A stretch of 38,735 bases of DNA. Origin: Alistipes sp. Its GTDB lineage: Bacteria; Bacteroidota; Bacteroidia; Bacteroidales; Rikenellaceae. The stretch covers positions 1 to 38,735 of the forward strand of contig JAFXLG010000037.1 in assembly GCA_017531305.1 (NCBI GenBank), in the 5' to 3' direction. The notes beneath the pieces were generated by a model that did no database searches, was not told the origin of the DNA, and saw nothing but the letters and a program-made list of their open reading frames with translations. Of this stretch, positions 31,629-38,735 are shown piece by piece (within the stretch, counting starts at the first letter, position 1; each line of letters opens with the position of its first letter). A program made the translations under genes and the position numbers.

Positions 31629-33764
31629 ATGAAAAAATTAGTTTTGATGATGACACTAAGTGCGTTGCTCTCTTCTTGTGGCTCAGATCAGATGCCACAG
31701 GTTGTTTTGCCAGAGATTGACACCTCTAATCCTTTGTTGGCAGAGTGGGATACTCGATATGCCACTCCGCCTTTCGATAAGATCAAGATCTCGGATTATG
31801 AGCCAGCTTTCGAGACTGCCATTGCCGTATCGCGTGCCGAGATTGATGCTATTGTAAATAATCCCGCTAAGCCAACCTTCAAGAATACTATCGTGGCTAT
31901 GGAGCGTCAGGGCGAGTTGCTTGGTCGTATCAGTGGTATTTTCTATAACTTGCGTGAGGCAGATACATCGGATGAGATGGATGCTATCGCTATGCGTATT
32001 CAGCCTAAGATGACCGAACTGAGCAATGATATTTCGCTCAATCCAGAGCTTTTTGCTCGTGTGAAGGCTGTCTATGAGGGCTCTCGCCGTGGTCTGTCTG
32101 ATGTGGATATCAAGCTTTTGGAGGAGACATATAAGGGATTTGCTCGTTCGGGAGCTGAACTCTCGGATGAGAAGAAGGAGGAGTATCGCAAGTATAGCTC
32201 TTCTTTGGCCTCTTCTACATTGCTCTTTGGTCAGAATTCGCTCTCAGCAACAAATGCCTTTGCTATCAATATCACTGATCCAAAGAAGGTTGCCGAGTTG
32301 CCCGATTTCGTTAAGGAGGGTATGGCTGCCGAGGCTAAGGCTCGTGGCGAAAAGGGTTGGAGCGTAACGCTTAAGGCTCCGAGCTACATTCCGTTTATGA
32401 CTTACTCTTCGCAGCGCGATCTGAAGGAGAAGTTGTATCGTGCGTATAACTCTCGCGCTTTGGGTGGTGAGTTTGATAATACCCAAGTGATTAAAAATAT
32501 CATCTCGGATCGTCTTGCCATAGCTTCGCTGTTGGGATATAAGACCTATGCGGATTATGTTTTGGAGGATAAGATGGCGGAGAGTTCGGAGAACGTAAAT
32601 AACTTCCTCTCTGAGCTTCGCGATCAGACTTTGGAGTATGGTCGTAAGGACTATGCTATGATCAACGAGTTTGTTAAGCAAAACGGTCTCAAGGGAGATG
32701 TAATGCCTTGGGATTGGGCATATTATACCGAGAAGTATAAGAGCGAAAAGTATGCTATCAACGATGAGCAGGTGAAGCCATACCTGAAGCTCGACAATGT
32801 TATCAAGGGTGTATTCCTTTTGGCAGAGAAGCTCTATGGCCTTTCGTTCGTGCCAAATAAGGATATTCAGGTATATCACCCCGATGTGACAGCCTATGAG
32901 GTTTACGACAAGGATGTGAACGGTAAGAGGGAGCTTTTGTCGATTCTATATCTCGATTTCTTCCCACGCGAGTCTAAGCGTTCGGGTGCATGGATGACTG
33001 AGTTTAGAGGTGCTAAGGTTGTCAATGGCGAGGAGACTCGACCTTTGGTTTCGCTTGTGATGAACTTCACTAAGCCTACCGAGACTATGCCTTCATTGCT
33101 TACGTTCGATGAGTTTGAGACCTTCCTCCATGAGTTTGGTCACGCTCTGCACGGAATGCTTGCCAAGGGTGGGTATGAGTCTATGAACGGTACTGCTGTT
33201 TATCGCGATTTCGTGGAGTTGCCTTCTCAGATTATGGAGAATTGGGCTACCGAGAAGGAGTATCTCGATATGTGGGCAGTACATTATCAGACAGGTGAGA
33301 AGATTCCTGCTGAGCTTATCGAGAAGATTGTGGCGGCTAAGAACTACCTTGCAGCATACCTCAATCTGCGTCAGCTCTCGTTCGGTATCTCTGATATGAA
33401 GTGGCATATGCTTACTGACAAGAGCCAGATCGAGGCATTGGATATCGAAACATTTGAGCGTGAAGCTGTGACATCGGTTCAGATCACTCCTTTGGTGGAG
33501 GGTACATCTATGGCTCCAGCCTTTACTCATATCTTCTCAGGTGGTTATGCTGCAGGCTATTATGGTTACAAGTGGGCAGAGGTGTTAGCTGCCGATGCAT
33601 ATTCACTCTTCCAAGAGAAGGGTATCTTTGATGCTCAGACAGCCTCTAAGTTCCGCCATCTTTTGGAGCAGGGTGGTCAGCGTCATCCGATGGATATCTA
33701 CGTGGAGTTCCGTGGTCATAAGCCAGAGACAAAGGCTTTGATCGAGTCTATGGGTCTTAAATAA
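31629..33764 (+). CDS. M3 family metallopeptidase, peptidyl-dipeptidase Dcp-like lipoprotein (2)
   Basis: This 711-residue protein has a lipoprotein signal (lipobox LSSC) and the same M3 layout as the preceding gene: WDTRYATPPFDKIK at the mature N terminus, HEFGHALHGML at residue ~501 and RDFVELPSQIMENW. An ATG one codon earlier (31626) is possible. The two proteins share motifs throughout and are tandem paralogs, but are clearly diverged, so the duplication is not recent. It probably degrades peptides in the periplasm. It lies 38 bases after the first copy and 18 before the GH43 gene, in one operon. Confidence 0.93.
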   Translation: MKKLVLMMTLSALLSSCGSDQMPQVVLPEIDTSNPLLAEWDTRYATPPFDKIKISDYEPAFETAIAVSRAEIDAIVNNPAKPTFKNTIVAMERQGELLGRISGIFYNLREADTSDEMDAIAMRIQPKMTELSNDISLNPELFARVKAVYEGSRRGLSDVDIKLLEETYKGFARSGAELSDEKKEEYRKYSSSLASSTLLFGQNSLSATNAFAINITDPKKVAELPDFVKEGMAAEAKARGEKGWSVTLKAPSYIPFMTYSSQRDLKEKLYRAYNSRALGGEFDNTQVIKNIISDRLAIASLLGYKTYADYVLEDKMAESSENVNNFLSELRDQTLEYGRKDYAMINEFVKQNGLKGDVMPWDWAYYTEKYKSEKYAINDEQVKPYLKLDNVIKGVFLLAEKLYGLSFVPNKDIQVYHPDVTAYEVYDKDVNGKRELLSILYLDFFPRESKRSGAWMTEFRGAKVVNGEETRPLVSLVMNFTKPTETMPSLLTFDEFETFLHEFGHALHGMLAKGGYESMNGTAVYRDFVELPSQIMENWATEKEYLDMWAVHYQTGEKIPAELIEKIVAAKNYLAAYLNLRQLSFGISDMKWHMLTDKSQIEALDIETFEREAVTSVQITPLVEGTSMAPAFTHIFSGGYAAGYYGYKWAEVLAADAYSLFQEKGIFDAQTASKFRHLLEQGGQRHPMDIYVEFRGHKPETKALIESMGLK

Positions 33765-33782
33765 CTTAAATGAGTATAGATT

Positions 33783-34745
33783 ATGAAGAGAGTATTGTTT
33801 GCGGTTGCGGCTATTTTAGTAGCTTTTTCGGCTTCGGCTCAGAAGATGAGTGGAAATCCTATCTATGAGGGTGATTATGCCGATCCCGAGGGTGTAGTGT
33901 TTGGTAAGACCTATTGGATCTTCCCTACATTCTCGGCTGCGTACGATGATCAGTTGCATTTCGACTGTTTTTCGTCAAAGGATTTGGTTAAGTGGACCAA
34001 GCATGAGCGTATTATCGATAATTCGAAGATCAAATGGTTGCGCCGAGCATTGTGGGCTCCAGCAGCTTTGGAGAAGGATGGTAAGTATTATCTTTTCTTC
34101 GGAGCAAACGATGTGCATGAGGGCGAAATCGGTGGTATCGGTGTAGCTGTGGCTGATAAACCTGAGGGACCATACGAGGATCTGTTGGGTAAGCCTCTGA
34201 TTGGTAATATCGTCAATGGCGCACAGCCAATCGATCAGTTTGTCTTCAAGGATAAGGATGGTACATATTATATGTACTATGGTGGTTGGGGACATTGTAA
34301 TGTCGTGAAGCTGAAGGATGATTTTACAGGTATTGTTCCTTTCGATGATGGTACATTGTATCGCGAAGTTACGCCTAAGAACTATGTTGAGGGTCCATTT
34401 ATGTTTATCAAGGATGGCAAATACTACTTCATGTGGTCTGAGGGTGGCTGGACAGGTCCTAATTATAAGGTTGCTTATGCCATTTCGGACTCTCCATTTG
34501 GTCCATTCGAGCGTAAGGGCGTGATCCTTCAGCAGGATGATAAGGTTGCTCGCGGCGCAGGTCACCACTCGGTTTTGCACAATCCAAAGAGTGATAAATA
34601 TTATATCGTATATCACCGCCGTCCGTTGGAGTCTAATAAGCGCGACAATCGTGTCACATGTATCGATGAGATGCATTTCGATAAGGCGGGTAATATCTTG
34701 CCTGTGAAGATGACATTCGAGGGCGTAAAGAAAGATAAGTTGTAA
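33783..34745 (+). CDS. Secreted glycoside hydrolase family 43-like enzyme
   Basis: This 320-residue protein has a signal peptide (MKRVLFAVAAILVAFSASAQ) and a five-bladed propeller of the GH43/GH117 type. Likely catalytic residues are Asp34 in YADPEG (base), Asp151 in QPIDQFVF (pKa modulator) and Glu203 in YVEGPFMF (acid). Other propeller marks are LWAPAALEKDGKYYLFF and GAGHHSVLHN. GH43 enzymes remove arabinose or xylose from plant polysaccharides; the exact substrate is unknown. It has no SusC/SusD partner nearby, so it is not in a typical polysaccharide utilization locus. It is the last gene of the M3 peptidase operon and is followed by a palindromic element and a terminator. Confidence 0.88.
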   Translation: MKRVLFAVAAILVAFSASAQKMSGNPIYEGDYADPEGVVFGKTYWIFPTFSAAYDDQLHFDCFSSKDLVKWTKHERIIDNSKIKWLRRALWAPAALEKDGKYYLFFGANDVHEGEIGGIGVAVADKPEGPYEDLLGKPLIGNIVNGAQPIDQFVFKDKDGTYYMYYGGWGHCNVVKLKDDFTGIVPFDDGTLYREVTPKNYVEGPFMFIKDGKYYFMWSEGGWTGPNYKVAYAISDSPFGPFERKGVILQQDDKVARGAGHHSVLHNPKSDKYYIVYHRRPLESNKRDNRVTCIDEMHFDKAGNILPVKMTFEGVKKDKL

Positions 34746-34770
34746 GATTACACTTTTTTTAAGAATGAAG

Positions 34771-34888
34771 AAGCTGTCTAAGAAGGTGATTTTGGCGTCA
34801 CGCTCGCCCCTAAAATCCTCACATACGCTTAGTATGCTGCGGTTTTAAGAGCTTCGCAGTCCTAAAAATCCCTCTTCTTATACAACTT
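34771..34888. repeat. 118-nt imperfect palindromic element (copy C)
   Basis: Outer arms aagctgtctaagaagg (34771-34786) and ttcttatacaactt (34875-34888) pair imperfectly; the centre is CATAC (34822-34826) / GTATG (34832-34836). ttttggcgtc (34790-34799) and ctcacatacgctta (from 34818) fall at the same offsets (19 and 47) as in copy A, while the outer arms and the parts between the boxes differ in sequence. It sits in the 3' untranslated region of the GH43 gene, just before its terminator. Confidence 0.8.
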
Positions 34889-34895
34889 CAAAGCA

Positions 34896-34939
34896 ATGAG
34901 GTTGTCCTTCAAAAACTTGTTGGACAACCTCATCTTTTT
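34896..34939 (+). terminator. Terminator of the M3/GH43 operon
   Basis: A 12-bp perfect stem atgaggttgtcc (34896-34907) / ggacaacctcat (34922-34933) with a 14-base loop is followed by CTTTTT. Confidence 0.9.
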
Positions 34940-34995
34940 ATGTGCATAAAAGATTCTCTTTCCTCAGATAAGGATGCTAATTGCAAAATTTTCGT

Positions 34996-35003
34996 TATAT
35001 TTG
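34996..35003 (+). promoter_or_regulatory. -7 box of the glutaminyl cyclase operon
   Basis: TATATTTG fits TAnnTTTG and lies 21 bases before the ATG. The nearest TTG upstream is too close to be a -33 element. Confidence 0.45.
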
Positions 35004-35024
35004 TTCGATAAATATATTTGTATT

Positions 35025-35819
35025 ATGAAAAAGTTATTGATAGCATTGATTATAGCTGCATCCATCGTGGCGTGCGGATCTCAACAAAATCAAAAGCGCA
35101 ACTCCTTGCAGCGTCAGGTTGTTGAGCCTACGCAATATGGTTATGTGGTGAAAAAAGTCTATCCTCATTCGACCTCAAGCTATACCCAAGGTTTGCAGTA
35201 TGTCGATGGCGTATTGTGGGAAGGCACAGGCGAGTGGGGTAAATCGGTGTTGCAGAAGGTCGATCTGGAGAGTGGTAAGTGTGAGGTACTTTCGCGCCTT
35301 CCTAAGAGTGAGTTTGGAGAGGGAATTACAGTGCTGGGCGACAAGGTCTATCAACTCACATGGACCAATAATGTGGCTCATGTATATGATCTGAATGGCA
35401 AGTTACTCAAAAACGAGCGTTACCCAGGTGAAGGATGGGGACTTACCACCGATGGAAAGATGCTCTATATGTCGGATGGCTCGACCTATATCTACAAAGT
35501 AAATCCCGAAACTTTCAAGCGTGAAGGTAAAATCACCGTTACACTTCGTGGTCACGCCATCGAGTATATCAACGAGTTGGAGTGGATCGAGGGTAAGATC
35601 TGGGCAAATGTCTATACTACACATGAGATTCTGATTATCAATCCCGAAACAGGAGTTGTCGAGGGTGTGGTAAGTTTTGCCGACTTGTTGAAGCAGGAGG
35701 ATGTGACAGATCAGACAGATGTCTTTAACGGCATAGCCTACGACAAGGAGCAGAAGAGAATCTTTGTTACGGGCAAGAATTGGAATAAACTCTACGAAGT
35801 TGAGGTAGTAAAACGATAA
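35025..35819 (+). CDS. Glutaminyl-peptide cyclotransferase (plant/bacterial type) lipoprotein
   Basis: This 264-residue protein has a lipoprotein signal (MKKLLIALIIAASIVAC) and the beta-propeller of the glutamine cyclotransferase family PF05096: SYTQGLQY, LWEGTGEWGKS, EGWGLTTDG, INELEWIEGKIWANVY and FNGIAYD. The enzyme converts N-terminal Gln to pyroglutamate on exported proteins. Many Bacteroidota secreted proteins have Gln right after signal peptidase cleavage, so a periplasmic site fits. ATG 35025 gives the signal peptide directly; an earlier in-frame start at 34974 overlaps the promoter. It leads an operon with a methionine synthase module 4 bases downstream and rnr. Confidence 0.92.
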   Translation: MKKLLIALIIAASIVACGSQQNQKRNSLQRQVVEPTQYGYVVKKVYPHSTSSYTQGLQYVDGVLWEGTGEWGKSVLQKVDLESGKCEVLSRLPKSEFGEGITVLGDKVYQLTWTNNVAHVYDLNGKLLKNERYPGEGWGLTTDGKMLYMSDGSTYIYKVNPETFKREGKITVTLRGHAIEYINELEWIEGKIWANVYTTHEILIINPETGVVEGVVSFADLLKQEDVTDQTDVFNGIAYDKEQKRIFVTGKNWNKLYEVEVVKR

Positions 35820-35823
35820 AGAG

Positions 35824-36699
35824 ATGATTTTGGAAGATATTTTGCGGCGTAAGATATTGCTTCTGGATGGAGCGATGGGTACCCAACTCCTGAGTCAGGG
35901 CGAAAAAGGCGCGTTGGAGTTGCTCAATGTGGAGAAACCCGATGTGGTCAAGGCAGTCCACGCTTCATATTTAGAGGCAGGTGCAGATATAATAACCACC
36001 AATACCACTTGTGCCGATTCACTTTCGCTCAAGGCTGAGGGTTTGGAGTCGCGCTCCTATGAATTGGCGTTGGCAGGTGCTAAGCTGGCCCGTGAGGTGG
36101 CGGCGGAGTATTCCACTACGCTCAACCCTCGTTATGTGGCGGGGTCGGTAGGTCCTACAACACGTAATCTCACACTCGCCAACGACACCTCGCCCGAGGA
36201 GGTCGCTGCGGCATATAAGGAGCTTCTGCGAGGTTTGATTGACGGGGGTGTGGATATGATCTTGGTGGAGACTGCTATGGATGCCAAGAATGTGAATATC
36301 GCCATCGAGGAGTGTAGAAAGTTGGATGCAAAGATTCCTATTCTGCTCTCTGCGGTGTTGTCGCGTATCGAAGGCAGGGTGGCAAGCGGAGCTACATTTG
36401 CCAAATTTTTCGGCGATATAGCTTTGGATCAGGTCTCTATGGTCGGTTTTAACTGCTCGAATGGAGTAAAACCTTTGGAGTCGGCTCTTAAGCATCTGAA
36501 GGAGGTGACCGATAAACCCGTTATAGTCTATCCTTCGGCTGGAGAACCTCGAGTGGCGGCTAACCATTTTGTCAAAGCCATGGAGCAGTTGTGCCGAGCC
36601 TCGATGGTCAATGTGGTGGGTGGTTGTTGCGGTACGACTCCCGAATATATTGCCCAGATGAAACGTGTGGTGGAGCGTTGGCGTCCCAAGAAATTTTAA
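35824..36699 (+). CDS. Stand-alone homocysteine S-methyltransferase domain (MetH N-terminal module)
   Basis: This 291-residue protein equals only the first module of cobalamin-dependent methionine synthase. LLLDGAMGTQLL (12-23) is the entry motif, and the zinc ligands are C211 (GFNCSNG) and C268/C269 (GGCCGTTPEYI). The folate, cobalamin and reactivation modules are absent, and no other MetH part is adjacent: the next gene is rnr. It may be one piece of a split methionine synthase with partners encoded elsewhere, or a B12-independent enzyme using S-methylmethionine or betaine. It lies 4 bases after the cyclase gene, so the two are likely co-transcribed, though no shared pathway is apparent. 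Confidence 0.88.
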   Translation: MILEDILRRKILLLDGAMGTQLLSQGEKGALELLNVEKPDVVKAVHASYLEAGADIITTNTTCADSLSLKAEGLESRSYELALAGAKLAREVAAEYSTTLNPRYVAGSVGPTTRNLTLANDTSPEEVAAAYKELLRGLIDGGVDMILVETAMDAKNVNIAIEECRKLDAKIPILLSAVLSRIEGRVASGATFAKFFGDIALDQVSMVGFNCSNGVKPLESALKHLKEVTDKPVIVYPSAGEPRVAANHFVKAMEQLCRASMVNVVGGCCGTTPEYIAQMKRVVERWRPKKF

Positions 36700-36733
36700 A
36701 AAGATAGTTAAAATCATATAATACCCTCTTACA

Positions 36734-38735
36734 ATGAGACAGACCAAAAAAAGAGAGTCTCGCCAAGCTAAGAGCGAGCAGAAGCATCGAGATACGAAGA
36801 GTATCCGTTCGGCGTTTATTATCAATATGTTTAGGGAGTTCCCTGATCGAGTTTTTACTTTGAAACATCTCGTTTCGGCATCGGGTGGAAACTCTCGCGA
36901 GGGACGTTATATGGTCAAGGATATCCTCGATGATCTGATTTCGCAAGAGGTGGTGATTCAGGCGGGAAGAGATAAATATCAACTCTCCTATGCTCAGTTG
37001 CCACATTATGAGGGCGTGGTGGAAATTGTAAATTCTGGTGCCGCCTATGTCAAGGTAGAGGAGCTGGAGCGTGAGATATATGTCAATCCGCGTGCTACCT
37101 CGTGTGCTTTGGATGGCGATCGTGTGGAGGTAGTCCTTCAGCGCGAGCCACAGCGCGAAGGTGATAATCCCGAAGGAGCCATTACACGCATCATAGAGCG
37201 TAGCGGCAAGCAATATGTCGGTGTGGCAGAGTTAAGTCGCTCAGCGATATTTGTAAGACCCGACAGCCGCAAATTACAGATGGATATCTTCTTCTCTCGC
37301 AAGGAGTATCCTGCGGTGAAGGATGGCGATAAAGTAGTATTCCGCATCACTGATTGGCGTGAGGGGGATCGCTCTCCACGAGGCGTTATTGTCGATGTGC
37401 TTGGGCGCGAGGGCGATAACGATACCGAGATGCATGCTATCTTGGCGGAGTATGATTTGCCCTATAAGTTTGAGCAGGAGGTGGAGGATGCCGCCAATAA
37501 TATAAGCTCTCAGATTACCGAGAAGGATTATGCCGAGCGTAGGGATTTCCGTCAGGTGACAACCTTTACCATAGACCCAGCCGATGCTAAGGATTTTGAC
37601 GATGCTTTGTCTATCCGTAAGGTCGAGGATGGGTTGTGGGAAGTCGGTGTGCATATTGCCAATGTGACTCATTATGTGCGTCCTGGTTCTATTATCGAAC
37701 AGGAGGCTCAGGAGCGTGGAACTTCTGTCTATTTGGTGGATCGTACCGTTCCGATGTTGCCCGAAAGATTGTGTAACGAGTTGTGTTCGTTGCGTCCCAA
37801 TGAGGAAAAGTTGGCTTTCTCGGCAGTATTTGTTCTGAATGAAAATGCCGATGTGCTGGATGAATGGTTTGGTCGTACGGTCATCTATTCCGATCGCCGC
37901 TTTACCTATGCCGAGGCTCAGGCGCGTATTGAGACGGGAGTAGGAGATTTTGCCGAGGAGATAAATATATTGAACGATTTGGCTCAGAAGATGCGCCGCA
38001 ACCGTTTTAAGAATGGCGCGGTGAGCTTCGAAAGAGCTGAGTTTAAGTTTATTCTCGATGAAAAGGGTAAGCCTTTGGGCGTATATACCAAGGAACAGAA
38101 GGAGTCGAATCAGCTCATCGAGGAGTTTATGCTTTTGGCGAACAGACGTGTTGCGGAGTTCTGTGCTTACAAAGAGATCAAAGGCAAAAAGGTGCAACGA
38201 CCTATGGTCTATCGTGTACATGATGAGCCTAATGAGGAAAAACTCACTCGTTTCAGAGATTTCGTCTTGAAGTTCGGATATCAGTTCAAGGCTTCGAAGG
38301 GTCGTTCGGTGGCTAAGGCTATCAATAAATTGGTCTCTGAGGTCAAAGGACGTCCCGAGGAGAATGCTGTGCAGGCTCTTGCTGTGCGTAGTATGGCAAA
38401 GGCTCTATATACTACCGATAACGTGGGTCACTATGGTTTAGCATTTAAGTATTATACCCACTTTACCTCTCCTATCCGCCGCTATCCCGATATGATGGTG
38501 CATCGCTTGTTGGCAGGCTATCTGGCTGAAGGCAAGAGTGTTGATAGGCGAGCTTTGGAGGCTCAGTGTGTCTATGCTTCAGAGCGCGAGATCGTAGCAT
38601 CGGAGGCAGAACGCGCATCTATCAAGTACAAGATGGTGGAGTTCATGCAGGACAAGGTCGGTCAGATGTTCAAAGGCAATGTGTCGGGCATGAGCGAGTG
38701 GGGTATATATGTCGAGCTGAAAGATACCCATATCG
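36734..38735 (+). CDS. rnr: Ribonuclease R, 5' part (cut by window edge)
   Basis: The frame is open from ATG 36734 to the window end (667 codons). It starts with a basic region (MRQTKKRESRQAKSEQKHR), then a winged-helix part, cold-shock domains, and the catalytic RNB domain with TIDPADAKDFDDALSI (its aspartates bind Mg2+) and HFTSPIRRYPDMMVHR. The S1 domain begins just before the edge (FKGNVSGMSEWGIYV). RNase R is a 3'-5' exoribonuclease that degrades structured RNA and helps rRNA quality control. It is 34 bases downstream of the methyltransferase module, probably in the same operon. Confidence 0.95.
   Translation, partial: MRQTKKRESRQAKSEQKHRDTKSIRSAFIINMFREFPDRVFTLKHLVSASGGNSREGRYMVKDILDDLISQEVVIQAGRDKYQLSYAQLPHYEGVVEIVNSGAAYVKVEELEREIYVNPRATSCALDGDRVEVVLQREPQREGDNPEGAITRIIERSGKQYVGVAELSRSAIFVRPDSRKLQMDIFFSRKEYPAVKDGDKVVFRITDWREGDRSPRGVIVDVLGREGDNDTEMHAILAEYDLPYKFEQEVEDAANNISSQITEKDYAERRDFRQVTTFTIDPADAKDFDDALSIRKVEDGLWEVGVHIANVTHYVRPGSIIEQEAQERGTSVYLVDRTVPMLPERLCNELCSLRPNEEKLAFSAVFVLNENADVLDEWFGRTVIYSDRRFTYAEAQARIETGVGDFAEEINILNDLAQKMRRNRFKNGAVSFERAEFKFILDEKGKPLGVYTKEQKESNQLIEEFMLLANRRVAEFCAYKEIKGKKVQRPMVYRVHDEPNEEKLTRFRDFVLKFGYQFKASKGRSVAKAINKLVSEVKGRPEENAVQALAVRSMAKALYTTDNVGHYGLAFKYYTHFTSPIRRYPDMMVHRLLAGYLAEGKSVDRRALEAQCVYASEREIVASEAERASIKYKMVEFMQDKVGQMFKGNVSGMSEWGIYVELKDTHI

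Noticed and set aside
37274-38221. 315-codon minus-strand frame opposite rnr
   Set aside because: It lies wholly antisense to the RNB domain of rnr, with Leu/Ile/His-rich composition typical of shadow frames. The same holds for long frames opposite the M3 and GH43 genes.

Overview
The window is a stretch of ordinary chromosome from a Bacteroidota bacterium, most likely of the order Bacteroidales; a Rikenellaceae/Alistipes-like host is my best guess but is not proven. The evidence is repeated TAnnTTTG (-7) boxes, often with TTG/TTTG 19-20 bases upstream (the Bacteroidota promoter type), little Shine-Dalgarno signal before starts, and families typical of the group: DUF2723 glycosyltransferase-like protein, DUF4834, DUF4890, DUF1343/NamZ, M3 peptidase lipoproteins and secreted GH43. 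There are no rRNA genes, intact tRNA genes, CRISPR arrays, insertion sequences or phage genes.

Left part (1-9,100): the 5' end of gap on the minus strand, an MlaF/MlaE lipid-transport pair, a small AT-rich lipoprotein, a DUF4834 membrane protein, purB on the plus strand, then convergent DUF2723 and secreted metallophosphoesterase genes. Middle-left (9,300-13,500): cysS, a tiny glycine-rich membrane protein, prfB with an intact +1 programmed frameshift, and a NamZ-type lipoprotein, all on the plus strand. A minus-strand operon follows (13,481-17,313): a U32 family protein, an RlmI-like methyltransferase and a two-gene chromate transporter. Then come serS and a 55-residue ferredoxin (plus), and a DUF4890 protein (minus).

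The most interesting region is the minus-strand operon 28,492-19,830. It encodes six subunits of a membrane complex related to group 4 [NiFe] hydrogenases and complex I (order HyfB-, HyfC-, HyfE-, HyfF-, HyfG/HycE- and fused HyfH/I-like), followed 10 bases later by an AlsT/AGCS amino acid:Na+ symporter gene. The membrane arm keeps its ion-channel signature residues. The redox arm has lost the four [NiFe] cysteines and the proximal-cluster cysteines, and its ferredoxin domain keeps exactly one of two cluster ligand sets. This fits the poorly understood 'energy-converting hydrogenase-related' (Ehr) group rather than a working hydrogenase.

Right part (28,570-38,735): rsmE diverges from a plus-strand operon of two tandem M3 peptidase lipoproteins and a GH43 enzyme, with the two promoters abutting in a 16-bp palindrome. 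A second plus-strand operon holds a glutaminyl cyclase lipoprotein, a stand-alone MetH N-terminal (homocysteine methyltransferase) module, and rnr, which runs off the end.

Two 118-nt imperfect palindromes (10,784-10,901 and 34,771-34,888) share boxes in exact register, and a half copy lies at 12,251-12,297. They look like a dispersed palindromic repeat family. A tRNA-like relic overlaps the 3' end of the symporter gene.
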